A DNA stretch of 64,000 bases from Lepeophtheirus salmonis (Eukaryota; Arthropoda; Copepoda; Siphonostomatoida; Caligidae). Location: contig NC_052140.2 in assembly GCF_016086655.4 (NCBI RefSeq), forward strand, positions 9,610,001 to 9,674,000, in the 5' to 3' direction. Below, one piece after another: positions 1 to 12,344 of the stretch. The notes below the pieces were generated by a model. That model saw only the letters and a list, made by a program, of their open reading frames with translations. It was not told the DNA's origin and did no database searches. Numbering within the stretch: the stretch's first letter is position 1; each line of letters starts with the position of its first letter. Both the position numbers and the translations under genes were made by a program.

Positions 1-904
1 TATTTTTATAGAGAAAATTATCATCTTTATCTTTTAAAAATAAAATTTAACACATCTTGACAAATACCAATTCATCTTTGTCACTCTACATTGACTACCT
101 TTGTTGTTTCACATATTCTTTCCCCCATCCTCAAAAAAGGCCTAAATTAGTTGATTGTTAGCCAATTCTTTTTAACTATAGAGTTGTTACAACATGCAAT
201 TGTATTTTCTCCCACTGGCTATAATATAAATGTATTATTGTCATTGAAGCCGTCGAACACAAAATGACCATTAAATAAAAACAATCACAGTAAGTATGGC
301 ATTTCAAGCCTTTTTATTAAAATAATTTATTTTACATAATTTCGATTTAGAGTCATATATTAAAAATAACAGAAATAAGTCCAATTGGTAAAAACATTGA
401 AAAATAACTATGAGAGGACCCAGAAGGTTATAATCACAAATTCCACTTCTTAACTTGCAATTTTTATTATCAAATTTTATTCCAATTCCAACTCGGACGT
501 ACAGCAATACAAAATTCTCTGAGAAATACACTATCTTTCAAGCGCACTCACCTATTATATTGTGATGTTTCCCCCTCAATTGTTAAAGAATAATCATAAA
601 AGCTTTAGAAAGCAAAATAAAAACCTGGTTTATGACAAAGTTAAGTGTGTATGTCCTTGTTAGACTCAGAGTATACTCTATTCCTTTATATTTATGTAAG
701 TGAATTACCTATGTGATTATTACAAAGGTAATTCATCAATATATCTTTTCTGTTATTTCCTCCATTTCATAGCTGCTAGCAGTTAATTTAATGAAACATC
801 TTAACACTTCTATTCCGAAACATGGTTTAAATTGTCACAATTAATAAAAAATAAACAATCCCAAATGTTAAAAAAATATATAGTTATATTTGTTATACCA
901 AATA
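1..904. other. AT-rich stretch, no gene seen
   Basis: Short A and T runs and stop codons in every frame. The one minus ORF of 75 codons (304-531) has no recognisable motif and is probably chance. Confidence 0.6.
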
Positions 905-1645
905 AAATAATTAAAAATCACTTGAGGTTAGCCTTCCTTCCCTAGTAAAAGCATAGAGGTATATAATTCCAGAGACTAGTCAAAACAAAACTATGCTTAA
1001 AAAGTTTATAGTGGATTTTGGGAGGATGATGGTGTTGTAATCAGAAGGTCTTGTTTCGTGGAAAAAGTAGACATTGTTTAGTATCCATGATGGGGGATCT
1101 CTTTGTTTAAAATTCTATGAAGCGTTAGATCATACTTAATGCCACGTTTATGATAAAGACTTGTAATTTTATATGGATATTCGTATTTATCCTCCAAGAA
1201 TTAAAAAAAAACGATACAAATATAGTTTGTACCTGCACTAGGGACTGAATAACATAGTTTCCGGAAGGATTCCAGGTATCAAAGCCGTACCTTAAGATCG
1301 GAAAGACATGCAGTTTGTAAAGTTTCACCATGAAAGAATGGATACGGGGTTTGACATTTCTTCAAATGATTCCCATGTTTCGATAGGCATTTCTTACAAT
1401 GTAGTTGATGTGCTTTTACAACCTCAGATATATGAAAACTCCTCCGTCTAAGTAATTATTTACAACTTTAATACTTGGGTGGATGAATTCCTTTCTTGGA
1501 GAAAGGAAGTAGGACACATTTATTTACATATCTTGGCAGATTTTTTTTTGTAAAAACATCACAAACGGATTTTAAATCAAAGGAGATGATTTTTGTATTA
1601 TCTGCGTATAAAAATATATCCTCTGCGATACAATATCAAATACCA
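905..1645 (-). pseudogene. LINE reverse transcriptase, C-terminal remnant
   Basis: Minus-strand relic of a non-LTR retrotransposon polymerase, which would copy element RNA at a nicked target. In order: an LYADNTKII stretch at 1598-1609, matching the YADD palm motif with the last Asp changed to Asn; KHINYIVRNAYRN; LYKLHVFPILRYGFDTWNPS, typical of the thumb-side region of CR1/Jockey-type LINEs; then SLWNYIPLCFY near 950-980, like the WN-x-LP motif near the protein end. Stops and frame changes interrupt it, so it is dead. The 5' part (endonuclease, fingers) is missing, as expected for 5' truncation. The clade is inferred only from motif style. A 144-codon plus-strand ORF across 1496-1930 overlaps it antisense and is probably a shadow. 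Confidence 0.7.
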
Positions 1646-4600
1646 AAGTTAATAGTTGAAATAAATGGAAATTTTTCTGTGCATGCTATTTCACTTCTTT
1701 ATTTTCTTTTCTCTATTTCAACAAATTCTTTAGTTTCTCGTCTTCAATCTTGTAGTCAAAAGTCACTTTATCCCTCTTTGGATGATTTTTGTAAATACAT
1801 ACTTATAGTTTTTATAAACATGGAGTTACACACAAAAAAAACCTATTTATATTTTCTTTCTATGTGTGTGTTCCAACTAAGCAAAATCCGTCTCTCGTGG
1901 GCAAACACGTACACATATTTTTGCAAATAAGTAAGGAGGGGGGATCGCAAATCATTTTTTTTATTACTTGAACAAATAAAGTATAAATACATAAATCTGT
2001 ACAAAACCTAGAAATAAACACTGCAAAATTGTAAGCATATACAACTCATCATCACATTTAAATCCCATGTGCCGGATTAAAATACATCTTTTTGAAAAAA
2101 CAAACACAAAAAAACAATAAAAAAACCTGCGGAAAAAATTGCATGATTTATTAAAAATATCGTTGCTTGTACAATGTAACTATGTTCATTCCATAGATCA
2201 ACATATTTTATTCCGTATAATTAACATATAAATAAGAACAATAAATCTGACAAAAATGAAAAGTTTTAACAACTTAACTTTATTTTTATTTTACTTAAAA
2301 ATGAAACAGATATACCTACATACAAAGTCATAAATTCAAGACGTTTCTTTTTTTAACATTATTTTATTGAAGATACCTATGTAAGAATATTTATACATTT
2401 AACTTAAATCTACTTGAAAAATATCTCTTAAAAGTTTAGTTAAATTGGGAACATACTCTTAAATAATGTTAAGTACATATGATATAAAGGGTGTGCAAGG
2501 GCTCCTAACAAAATCTTTATGTACTGAAATACAGCTGTATTTTCAGGTTTTATAGTTAGTCTGTGAGCACTTGTTACAAAATTAACCCTCCGTTAGGAAT
2601 ATCCTTTTTATAACGCGGTTAGTAAACTGGGTGTAAAAGAAACCCAAAAAGTTTAAAGTATTTAAGTATATTATAAATAGTTGATCAATTATAATAATTA
2701 CGTCATTTAAACTTTGTATAATCGTTCATCCTTTTTTTTTGCACTCATATGTCTAAATTAAAATGGTAAAAATATTTTTAGTATTGCATCGGAAAAAAAA
2801 ATAATTTTGTTTTAAAATAATCTTAACTGCATGAGTGTGGGGTTTTAGTATAATTGAACTTGTTTTATTTGAGAATAAAGTTAGTATTCATTAAAATTAA
2901 AAGGCAAAAAAAAGAGGAACGATAAAATCTGTTGCTACTATTGTAAGTCTGCTTGAGATCATAGACAAGAGTTTGGAACAAAATATTCTGGACCATTATT
3001 ATTTGGTTTGTATCTTCCTTAGCTGGAATGGTCTTTTATTATGTCAGCTTCATACAGCTGTGAGATTAAACAAATAAGCGCAAATCCTACTCTGTAAATA
3101 ACAAGGACATTTAGGGTGGAGTATCAATCTTCAATTCTACTCCTAGTCCAACGAGGACATACAGTATTAACTCTTAAAGAAACCCTTATTTTTAAACTCC
3201 ATCTTTCATGGGCACAGGCTCTTTTTATTACATAATACTTAATTAGATGTTTTGTCTTCAATAATTAAATAATAATCATAGCAGTTATTGAAAATAAAAA
3301 ACCTCGTTAGTGTTAACTATACAACCCCGATCCTGATTTCTAGGATATAGTTTATACACATAGACAGGGTTACCACAATAATTTTTGATTATTTTTTTTT
3401 ACATACCAACAAATATCATTTCTTACAACAATATGTATTGAAGATGTATTGTAGGATAATAATTGATGGCCCTAGAAATAATTATCCATACTCCAGAGTC
3501 TTTCAAATATAATGTTATTTTTTCGTTTATTGTTTTCGATTATGAAGTCACAATTATATAATATAATTTGAAAAAGTATTCCACTTGTTCACTGGTGCTT
3601 AAATGTACAGTTGTATCAACAGGAGAAAAAAAAGTTTTTTTTTATTAAAATATCTATTTTAACTAAGATGTAACCAAACATCTCAGAATTTTTTTTGTGT
3701 TAAGATTGTTTAGGAAGTAAGATAGGTTGCAAAATTCCGGTGTGAAGAGTTAATACACTGTAAAAGAGCCTTTTGTGATCAATTTGTAAACTTATTTTGC
3801 TGTTCTTCTTAGCGTGTGTATACACATATAAAGATTAAATATTTAAAAAAATGCTATAACACTATTACACTATACATATAAATAAATTATCACATTCATT
3901 ATTTTTATATGAATTTCAAAAGAATCATTGAAATTTATGAATATTAAATAGTGTATGCAGGCAATCAAAAAAATATAGATTTAAATTACAAAATAAAATA
4001 AAAACTAATTAAGATATACATAATTAATGATCATAACAAGGACAATATGAAAGGAATTATGTCTGCTGTATTCTATTTTGCATTAAGTTATATGCATATG
4101 CTTCATGTATTCATACAATTATATGGAAATGAAGCTGTCTACAAAATTATTTCGAAATTTAAAAAAAATATATAAAAAATGAACTTCTTAAATTTATGTA
4201 CAAAAAAAGATATTAAATACAATCAAAAGACCTCCCTTTGTAGCTTGTTGGTGTCATAAATGAACTTACTAAAGTAAGTTTCAAAATTAAGCTGATGAAC
4301 AAAAGAATGATGTTTGGTTATGTTAAGACTAATATACAAGGTGAACAATCAAATTTAAAAAGGTCTTATTTGTTGAAAAAAAAACCTGTTTTAATATAAA
4401 TTGACGAAAATGTATAAGAAAAAGTATATATCTATGTTATATAGCTGTGTTCGTTAATAAATAAAGAATATATTGAATAAGAAATAACTAAACCACAGGG
4501 ACAACAAAAAAATGTATTAAGTCTCCTAGATGTTTAAGCAAGAGTTGATCAATTCCCTTATTGGTGCCAGTAGAATATCTTTGGAACATTGAGCAAGGTC

Positions 4601-4771
4601 GAAAAAGAACGGAATAAGCATTGAAAAGAAGATGGAATTTGAAACATCTCACTTTGTCCCAAAGGACAGCTTTATGGAGTAGTTTTCAAAGATGATCACA
4701 TTAGGTCAACAAAGTGAATCCAAGTCCGTGAATACTAACTCAAAGTTAACTCAGGAGGCTAGTACTGTATT
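1646..4771. other. AT-rich stretch, no gene seen
   Basis: No open frame with protein-like composition. An imperfect inverted match (ACAGTATTAACTCTT near 3168 against AAGAGTTAATACACTGT near 3747) could mark the ends of a small element, but it is too short to call. Confidence 0.5.
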
Positions 4772-5100
4772 GTATAATTATATATTCAAGCAGAACGGTG
4801 CATCAGATCACACGAAGGGCAAAGTGCAAAGTGATTAACCAACTGTTTCTCTAATTTTTGTCTGAAGTACTATGGGTTTCCATTAACCTCAGATTTATAC
4901 TTGTTGAACAATTTTTGATATGGCATCATGAAGAGCAAGACCAAAACCACTCCTCACGCAAATATGGAGTAGCACAAGACAACCATCAATGACAATTGGG
5001 GTGTGTATCTGGATGAGAGATTGGTTGATGTTTCTATCAGTTTTTGTTGCCGTCTTAGCTGTCGTTGCTGCAAATTGATCATATTTGCAATATTATACAA
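4772..5100 (+). pseudogene. Tc1/mariner transposase fragment (C-terminal half)
   Basis: Transposase remnant of the IS630/Tc1/mariner superfamily. It opens with YIFKQNGASDHTKGKVQ, aligning with the family's FQQDGAPAHTxxxVQ block that carries the second catalytic Asp; here that Asp is Asn. About 40 codons on, in another frame, comes MKSKTKTTPHANME, the usual segment after the third acidic residue, and then VVAAN-x-SYLQ, matching the VVAANGxYIQ-like terminus. At least two frameshifts and several stops separate these blocks. No TIRs were found. Weak upstream similarity may reach 4540. Superfamily is confident, lineage is not. Confidence 0.6.
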
Positions 5101-5689
5101 GTGCAACTTACCACAAACTAAAAAAAACCAATTTTCTGTTTCGTTATAATATGAATGTCCACCACGTATATAGGATAATAATATTATTGTGCTAATAAAC
5201 ATGGAAATAATGAATTCTGATATTTTTGAGTAGATGTTGGAACAAATAAAAATCGATGGTCAAAAAATAGTAGCATTCACTGTTTAAAGGATAATTGAAA
5301 ATGCTCAATGGCTTTGAAACTTTGTTTAAACAAACTGTTGACATGCATAAAAAGTAATTTATTTTCGAAAGCTATAGTTTGATTAATAAATAATGCAACA
5401 GATGTTTAACACAATGTAATATTCTGCAAAAAAGTACAAATGGTATCAAAAATGAAAATGATAGTTTTAAAAAAAATAATGTTAAACTAAAATCTTAAAC
5501 TAATAAAAATGTTATATAAGAAAATAAATGAAGTTTACTACACAAATTTCAACAATTTATTATTGTATTATGGAAGATGGCATCAAAGCTCTACATCCTT
5601 GATATTGATCCCATGATTATCTTTTCCATCTCTCAAGTGATTCCCTTTTTATTTTTTGAAGTTATATACATACATGTTTGTCTGTATTT
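5101..5689. other. AT-rich stretch, no gene seen
   Basis: Low-complexity sequence. A minus ORF at 4954-5202 overlaps the preceding mariner relic antisense and is ignored. Confidence 0.5.
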
Positions 5690-6190
5690 TTGCTATCAAA
5701 GCATGAATTTTGAATTTTTATGGGTACCTTGACGAATTGGGCACTAACCATTGATTTGCAGTTCAATTTTGTTTCTCTACTATATACTCCACTTTTTTAA
5801 TTCATTGCCCACACGGACAAATGTAGGGAGAAGACGTGTTCTGATTTTTCAATTGCCGAGGCACGGAAAGTGCAAAACTTATTCCCCACTGATGATTTGT
5901 TTTGGTAGACTGAGTATGTAGCACTGCGATATCGTCGAAACCACTTTTGTTCCTATCAAGTAAAAGGATTCCCCAATACTATTTTAGGATCCCCTTTAAA
6001 ATGGGAGATAATCTGTATACTACAATGACTTGTGACAATAGATACAACATTGTCCAACCTTTGAACTTTTGCATTCTTCAATGAGTCTCTAATTGTTTAT
6101 GTGATCATAGTCCCCGTATAAAAAAGCATGGAGTCGGGGAATAGAAAAATACTTTGCTATCCCTTTATTTGTTGTCAACGAATATTGTAT
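5690..6190 (-). repeat. Diverged dispersed repeat, copy A
   Basis: Colinear with 13690-14180 at roughly 60-65% by eye. Shared landmarks in the same order include CTCCACT, a GGCAC block, CC-x-ACTG-x-TGATTT, TTTGTTC followed by AAGTAAAA-x-GATTC, and CATT-x-TTCAATG near the end. Some protein-like runs appear on the minus strand (for example a Lys-His-Pro-Lys stretch in copy B), so the orientation given is a guess. I do not recognise the family. Confidence 0.4.
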
Positions 6191-7505
6191 TTGAGTGTTC
6201 TGTAACACTTAAATAGAGTTTCCGTTTGAGGTAATAATCCCATTATCTTTTTTACCATTCAGTGGTCAAAAGAAGCGATTAATCGGATCTTCAATTCTAT
6301 GGTCTATTTATCTTTTTGATTCATTTATTTTTATATTGCAGAATAAGAGAACGTAGAAAATAATTAATAAAATCTAGAACTAGAATGTATACTCGAGTTT
6401 TAAACATTCTAGACAGAAAACTCCTACTTTAAGTTTTAGGTATCTGGTCTATTTCAACAAGTTATAATATACCTTTAACAGCTGAAAAGATGTAGTTACC
6501 ATAACAGACCGATAAGAATCGGTTCCAGAACTGAAAAATGTAATAGGAACCGGACTCATGAAGCTACAGTCGTTTTAGTTATTTGACGAATCCACCCCTA
6601 CTGAGGAATAATCTATCCATAAAACTTTTGTAGACTTGATCATTGAATTTTAGATACATTGACTAACCACGCATGTATCTAATGCTCCTTCTCTTTCCTT
6701 CTTGTATTTGAGGAAATAAAGTAAAAAAATAAGTTAAACTCTTCTTTGGATATCGTTTAACCCATCACTGCATTTATATTCAATTTATCATTATTAAATT
6801 TATGTTTAGCAAAACAAATAACGTAAGTGAATTTTATTTAAGTAGAAGCAGTGATAAAGTGAATTTCCTTCAAAATATTCATTATTTATAATATTAAAAA
6901 AGTTAAACCTTTTTTAAATGTAAAACGGCATGTTTTTTTCGAAGGATATGTTGTGCGAATAGTTAAATCAATTTAATTAAATACTTTAAAGCAATATATA
7001 TTAAATTTGCAATAAATTCAATATTTCAAATACATTTTTGATCCTCTTTATGCTAAAAAAAGAGTTGTATTATTACGTATTTGCACACTTGAGTGATTAA
7101 ATTTTAGTTAACTTTGTTTTTTTTCTGTCATCTGTTGCAAAGAATATTTCCATTGTTTCCTGCGTTTGACAAGTACAGGGAAACACTTTTAAAATTGTTT
7201 CCTCAGGGTTTCGATATTTTGAAAGCATTTTTAAGGACCAAACATATTTGAAAGTAATGGGCTGCGTCCCATTCTACACCCAGAAGAAAAGTCGACAATT
7301 ATTTTTTGACAACTTGGAAAAATTATGAAAAAAGGACGCCCATATTCCCAGATGTCTATAGCCTTGATTATTATTTCTTGGGTGGAATCAATAGAAAGGT
7401 TTTTTTAGTCTGACATTCTAATATTCATTGAAAATTAGCAAAAGTTCTGTAGTAAGAAAATTCGTCAGGTATGTTCGAGCTTCCCCTTTAGGCTAAATAA
7501 AAGCG
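6191..7505. other. No gene seen
   Basis: AT-rich DNA without a supported feature. Confidence 0.5.
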
Positions 7506-7887
7506 TCATCGCCGGAGATCAAAATTTAAATGACTACTCTTCACTAATATACGTATATAAGTAATAAAGGTAGATGGATTGGCCTTTAGCATTGGGAGGT
7601 ACGAGTAACATATAACCCTTAGGAGCTTGAAATTTATTCCAAAGAATGGCAAATAACCTAAGCATGTCGACAATCTAAGAGGATCTTTGACGATAGAATT
7701 GAATTTGCAGATTGAATTTTTGAACAACCTCCATTATTGATTCCATCCTGTTTTTAGTCTTGAAGTTATTCGGAGTCTTCTCTATTAATATATCTTTCAA
7801 ATATTTTATTTGTGCATCAAACAATCTTAATTTTGCTACTTTAGACCTGTGGACATCAGTTAATATGGTCTCCATATTAGACGTCAT
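7506..7887 (-). other. Unrecognised overlapping minus ORFs
   Basis: Two ORFs (7675-7887, 70 codons; 7506-7727, 73 codons) overlap in different frames. The upstream one is charged and helix-like (KLRLFDAQIKYLKDILIEK) and resembles a coiled segment of a retroelement or host protein, but no domain is identifiable. They lie about 0.7 kb beyond the 3' end of the P-like transposase relic in the same orientation and could belong to a separate decayed element. Chance ORFs are not excluded. Confidence 0.15.
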
Positions 7888-8561
7888 GATTTAATGCTCT
7901 TTCAAAAAGGAGTTATTCTAAGTTTCATGATCCTAACATATGCTTTTAATGCACTAACGATTTTTATAGAATTTAATAATCATTAGTTACATAAAGTTAA
8001 ATATGCAAAAGTTATATATAAATAATATTAGACCTATTCACAAATATTCTTTTTTTGAATTTTAATATGTTTCCGCATTTTTTCCATACTTTCAGATGTG
8101 AGAAGCTCGAAAATCATTGTAAGAGGATCTAAATATGTCCTATACCCTGCCGTATGGGCCTTATAAGTTCCAAAATGTTTTTTTTTGACAATTTTTTTTA
8201 GTTTTTATACAAAAAACACCATTGAATGCCAAAAAAGACATTAAACTAAAATATATACATATTTCAATAATATTTTTATTTATTTGATTATATAAATATC
8301 ATAATTACCCAGTATAATGAAGGTATAAAGAAACATCTATGTGCCTGGACCGCAGTACTAAAATGGTATACTCCCATTTATCAGTGTTATTTTCTTTTAT
8401 GTCTACCCATTTTGCCAAAAATATGTTAATATTTTCGAAAGACTATACACTTACGATATTAACGATAACATAATGAACATCATAAGTTATATACTATACA
8501 AATATAAAATAATCTATTTGGTGATAATTAATATTATATTGTAAATTTGGTTAAATTATTA
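7888..8561. other. No gene seen; 3' flank of the P-like relic
   Basis: AT-rich. I looked here for a terminal inverted repeat matching the far side of the THAP transposase (11.2-11.6 kb) and saw none that convinced me. Confidence 0.4.
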
Positions 8562-11164
8562 TTAAACTTGAAATTTGCCAATTTGCTTTTTTCCTCTTAT
8601 TTTTTCATTCCCTCCAGTATTAAATTTTAATTGTGCATTGAGGTATCTTATTCGTATCATTTTCCTTGTCTTGGCGAAGAGATTTAGAACAGCCTTGTCA
8701 TACTTTCCTCCAAATGATTCTTCCAAAACTTGACAAAAACGTTCGATTACTTTTGGATGACGATCTAATAGAGGTAAATGGAATTCCTTGAACTTCTGGT
8801 CGAAAACTTTACAATTTTTCAAAAAAATAGTCAAATGGCACCATCAGTCCTCCTCTAGACAAATGATATATCCATGGTGCCAGTCCATGATCATTCAAAT
8901 ATATGCCACTTGTCTTTTTCCCCAAATCCGGATATAAAAGTTTCATCTTGTGGGCAATAAACCCCAATACATAACTGAGCCCCAGAAAGTTGAGATCCCA
9001 TTTTTTGAACTGATCTAGTTGATAGTTTATTGAAAAATCCACATGAATTTCATAATGGACATCCAACGTAAATTCAAATTCTGAACAGCTTTCTTCACCA
9101 ATTGTGATATCTAAGATGTCTCCAGTGATTTGCTTTGTTAAGGATTCTTTTTCTTTTTCATCCTCAATTATATAAATGGCATATTCTTTTTCAATCCATA
9201 CAGCAAAATTGCTCAACACAGTTTCACAATTTTTTCCAATTTCCAGAATTATCATCCTTTTCATTGCTCCAACAGCTCCAGGGTGATCATCATCACCACC
9301 AGCACTTCTCAAACGGGTAAAAAAAAATCAAGGCAATCTTGATTATTTCTAGATATCAAAATGAAAGAAAAAGTACCATTAGAAATCAAATCATGATACC
9401 AGGCTCGAGTTGATTTGATTGAAACTCGCATACCTCTCTGCCATGGCAATATAATCTTATTTTCCCTTCCAATGACCTAAAATGTATCCAAAAACAATTC
9501 CATTTTATCCAATTGATCTTCAAAATTGATGCCCAGTGCACATCTGAGCTTGACCTTATCATAAATTTGCCTGCTATTTACTACATCAAACCAATTGTGG
9601 ATTATTTCTACTGCGTTTTCCTTGGCTCTTGCTTCTTTACTTTGGATATGAATGGTAAAAGCTTTGGCTACTGTTTTACTCAAAACTTGTGCAGCCAATC
9701 TTACTCGTTGTCTCGCTCCTCCTTTGCAGTAAATGCCAAGAAGTTTAAGCTTAAAAGCAATTTTAAATTCTCCGGAATATTTCATCAACAATCCCTCAAA
9801 ATCAGTGTTAACAAGAGGGACTAATGTTCCATCCTCTGCAGGAACCATAAGCCCCTTTTGTCTAGTAAATGATTCCTACAGAGCTTAGGAAGATGAGGAG
9901 AATCAGGGAAAATGTAGACAACTCTGCTGGAATCAAATGGATTGGTGAAGAAAGAGTTTCCTTTGTCCATCCCAAGTTCAGAACGAAGCGTATGGTTCCC
10001 AAGATCACAAACAACTGCTGTTATTTCCAAACTATTGCTCTCCATTTTGATTATGATGTAACGAAGCAGCTTCTTGGTCATAGTGGTACAAAAATAGAAC
10101 CAGATCGGCAGTTTCCATTTCTCACCAAATCCTCTCATCATAACAACTGGAACTTTATAGTGAGGCCCATAAATCTTTTGCGTCACCATGTCAATATCAT
10201 ATTTTTTCTTAATTTGACATTCATCAAAGCATAGTACAGAAAACTTGTATTGAAATGTGTTGGTCTTGATAATTTCAGAAGGACTTTGATGCTATCATCT
10301 TGAAATCCGGGATTCATTTTAAAATGTTGAAGCCATCTCTCTTGAGTTCGAATACTTGGCATTTGCATGATTTTCTTCTGTCTTAAATATTCATAATCAC
10401 GTCTACTCATTGATCTTATTATCAAGTCAGGAACATATCTTCTTTTGAGTAATGACCCAATTTTTGATTAAGGGTCAAAATTCTCTTAGCCTGAGCTGGA
10501 GTACATTTATCATGAAGAGTTCTTACAATTTTGGAGTGTTTCTTTTCCTTCGCTTCAAGTCGCTCGAGTTTCTTTGTGAGAATGCTTACTTTGACTTTTT
10601 GTTTACATAAATCTGCTTTCGTTTTCTTTAATTCTGCTTTGAGATTATCAGTATTTCCCAGAAAAAGGGAATGTTCTGTCTGTATCCCAATATCCTTATT
10701 CTTTTGCTCCAGTTTCTTTATCAATAAATTGGCTATCATTTGTTTGTTTTGCCTCCTCATTTCCCTCCTGGAACGAGGTGAAACAAAATCTACTTGGTCT
10801 TCACCTTGATTGTCGACACTGCTGGGAGTTGGAGAAGATGTTGATTCATACAACTTTTTCGGGAACTTTTTATCACACTGATCCTCAGGCTAAGGAACAG
10901 TGGAAGTAGCAGACTTGGTACTGCATCTGTTTTTAGCCTCTTTCTGGGAGTCAAATTAAGAAGCTCATGTTCCAGGTCCTTCCGGTAGCTTCCATCATTA
11001 AAGTGCATACACAACACTTGTGCATTTTCTGCTTTAAATGTATCCTTCCTCTTGCAAAGTTTCTTCCAAATCCTCTGTCGAACCATATTATTTGGTAAAT
11101 TGTTGTATATGACACCCTCCGGACTTTTACAACCGAAGATTGCACATATTTTATGACGATTTTT
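8562..11164 (-). pseudogene. P-element-like THAP-domain transposase, decayed
   Basis: Relic of a P-element/THAP9-type DNA transposase. From the 5' side: a THAP zinc finger (C-AIFG-C near 11130-11146, IWKKLCKR, LCMHF, LKTDAVPSL); a coiled coil (10422-10853); SMSRRDYEYLRQKK and SIRTQERWLQHF; the RNase-H core with LCFDECQIKKKYDID near 10210-10240 (first Asp), FPDSPHLPKLCRNHLLD near 9870 (second Asp) and NQDCLDFF near 9340 (acidic pair; the usual Glu is Asp); then GYIAHK-like VLGFIAHKMK, LSRGGLMVP, and LFAKTRKMIRIRYLN before the stop. Homology is continuous, so the breaks are lesions rather than introns: frameshifts near 10250, near 9850 and in a T/A run near 9315-9330, plus an in-frame TAG near 9477. 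The THAP C-x2-H pair is distorted (VLCMHF), and no in-frame ATG precedes the first Cys. Family call is firm; activity is excluded. Confidence 0.85.
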
Positions 11165-11227
11165 TTAATGGTTTTTTTTATTAGTTTTATCCTGTTCGTG
11201 ACGTCATCTGCCTGGATAGCAGTATTG

Positions 11228-11253
11228 ACTGAAATGCCACGACCTTATATATA
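11228..11253 (-). promoter_or_regulatory. Possible core promoter of the THAP transposase
   Basis: Reading minus, TATATATAA (11253-11245) is followed about 23 bases later by TCAGT (11232-11228), the arthropod initiator core. The site lies about 70 bases upstream of the first open codon of the THAP domain. The TATA-to-initiator distance is a little short, so this is a suggestion only. Confidence 0.25.
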
Positions 11254-11264
11254 GGATACTTGAA

Positions 11265-12041
11265 TTGGATGATCTCACGACATAAAACTAATTAAAAGTA
11301 TATGTCATTATTCATTGAACATACCCTTCATATGCTATACTACACAGACATATCCAAATTTTGTGAAATTTTCATGGATCAAATCCGAATATCCTGAAGG
11401 AAAACTGTTTGGAGACCGAATGATTTGCAGCTCAACAGCAAAATGCCAAGCCAATACACCAATAGATATATTAGAGACATAAAAATTCACAAATATGATT
11501 AATGCTCTTTTATTTTTTGACACCACCTCCAGGAATAGTGGGATTCACATGGGAGACGCTAAGCTTTAATAAAACCAACTATTAATCAAGTTATTTTATA
11601 TAGCATATAGACAGCATATGCTGAAAGAAGTTGAAATCTTAGTTTGGAAAAGTTGCATAGGAAAGGTCAGGCTCTAGAAAGTACACTACGAGGATAAATG
11701 GGATAACTTGAGTAAAGAACATACAAGAACCTCACTATTAAAAGATTATACCGGAAGGAAAATGGGTAAATCGTATAAAGATGGATATAATTTTGAAATC
11801 AGACACCACTCGAAGAGCTCATTATAAAAAAAAAAAAAAAAAAAAAACAGAATTCACTATAATTTCACTTCTCCTCTAGCTTCTCGCTGTAAGAAACTAG
11901 AGAAATTCATCAAGCATGAATATATCCTCCCAAATAATTTTTTTATTCTTTGGCGAAAAGAAATATGATAACGGTACAAAGAAAAAGCTGGCTAGAATGA
12001 ACGAATTCCTAACTTTTTTTTAATACATCAATGTGGATTAC
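11265..12041. other. No gene seen; contains a poly-A run
   Basis: AT-rich, with an uninterrupted A22 run at 11826-11847 that could be a retrotransposition tail or slippage. A 63-codon minus ORF (11335-11526) shows no recognisable motif. Confidence 0.4.
11826..11847 (+). repeat. Poly-A run (22 bases)
   Basis: Uninterrupted adenine tract. No retrotransposon body or target duplication is evident beside it. Confidence 0.9.
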
Positions 12042-12110
12042 TTCAGTATTTGAAGCGGATGCACCTGTATATGATTTGAAATTTTCCAAGACATGTTATT
12101 GTTCAGAAGA

Positions 12111-12344
12111 ATTGACAATCATTTAGCAAGATCGTCTGGAAAAAGATTAATAAAAACATGTGGTATTTCACTCAGGAGTTGGTTCCGTTCACTCTATTTA
12201 GCAATGTTTTAGAAGATGATAAAAATAATTGACAACCATTTAGCAAGATTGTCTAGAAGAAGATTAATAAAAACATGTGGTATTTCACTCAGGAGTTGGT
12301 TCCGTTCACTCTATTTAGTAATGTTTTAGAAGATGATCAAAAGA
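12111..12344 (+). repeat. Tandem duplication, 2 x 117 bp, inside transposase relic
   Basis: Copy 1 is 12111-12227 and copy 2 is 12228-12344, differing at only a few positions. The unit is exactly 39 codons and covers the WYFTQELVPFTLF block. Stops at the junction (TGA) and in copy 2 (TAG) show the gene was not functional after the event. Confidence 0.95.

Noticed and set aside
1496..1930. 144-codon plus-strand ORF, one of the longest in the window
   Set aside because: It lies antisense to the LINE reverse transcriptase remnant (YADN, thumb motifs) at its left end, shows no motif, and is low-complexity elsewhere.
9513..9824. Plus-strand ORFs within 9.1-10.8 kb (9135, 9513, 9869, 10531)
   Set aside because: All overlap the minus-strand P-like transposase antisense and have no protein-like motifs.
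10951..11145. Minus ORF beginning MQSSVVKVRRVSY
   Set aside because: Out-of-frame shadow of the THAP domain, whose Cys and AVPS motifs are in the neighbouring frame.
11199..11206. TGACGTCA palindrome (also at 26165-26172 and 54040-54047) as CREB-type sites
   Set aside because: Eight-base matches with no supported gene or promoter context beyond the weak TATA at 11245; not enough to call regulation.
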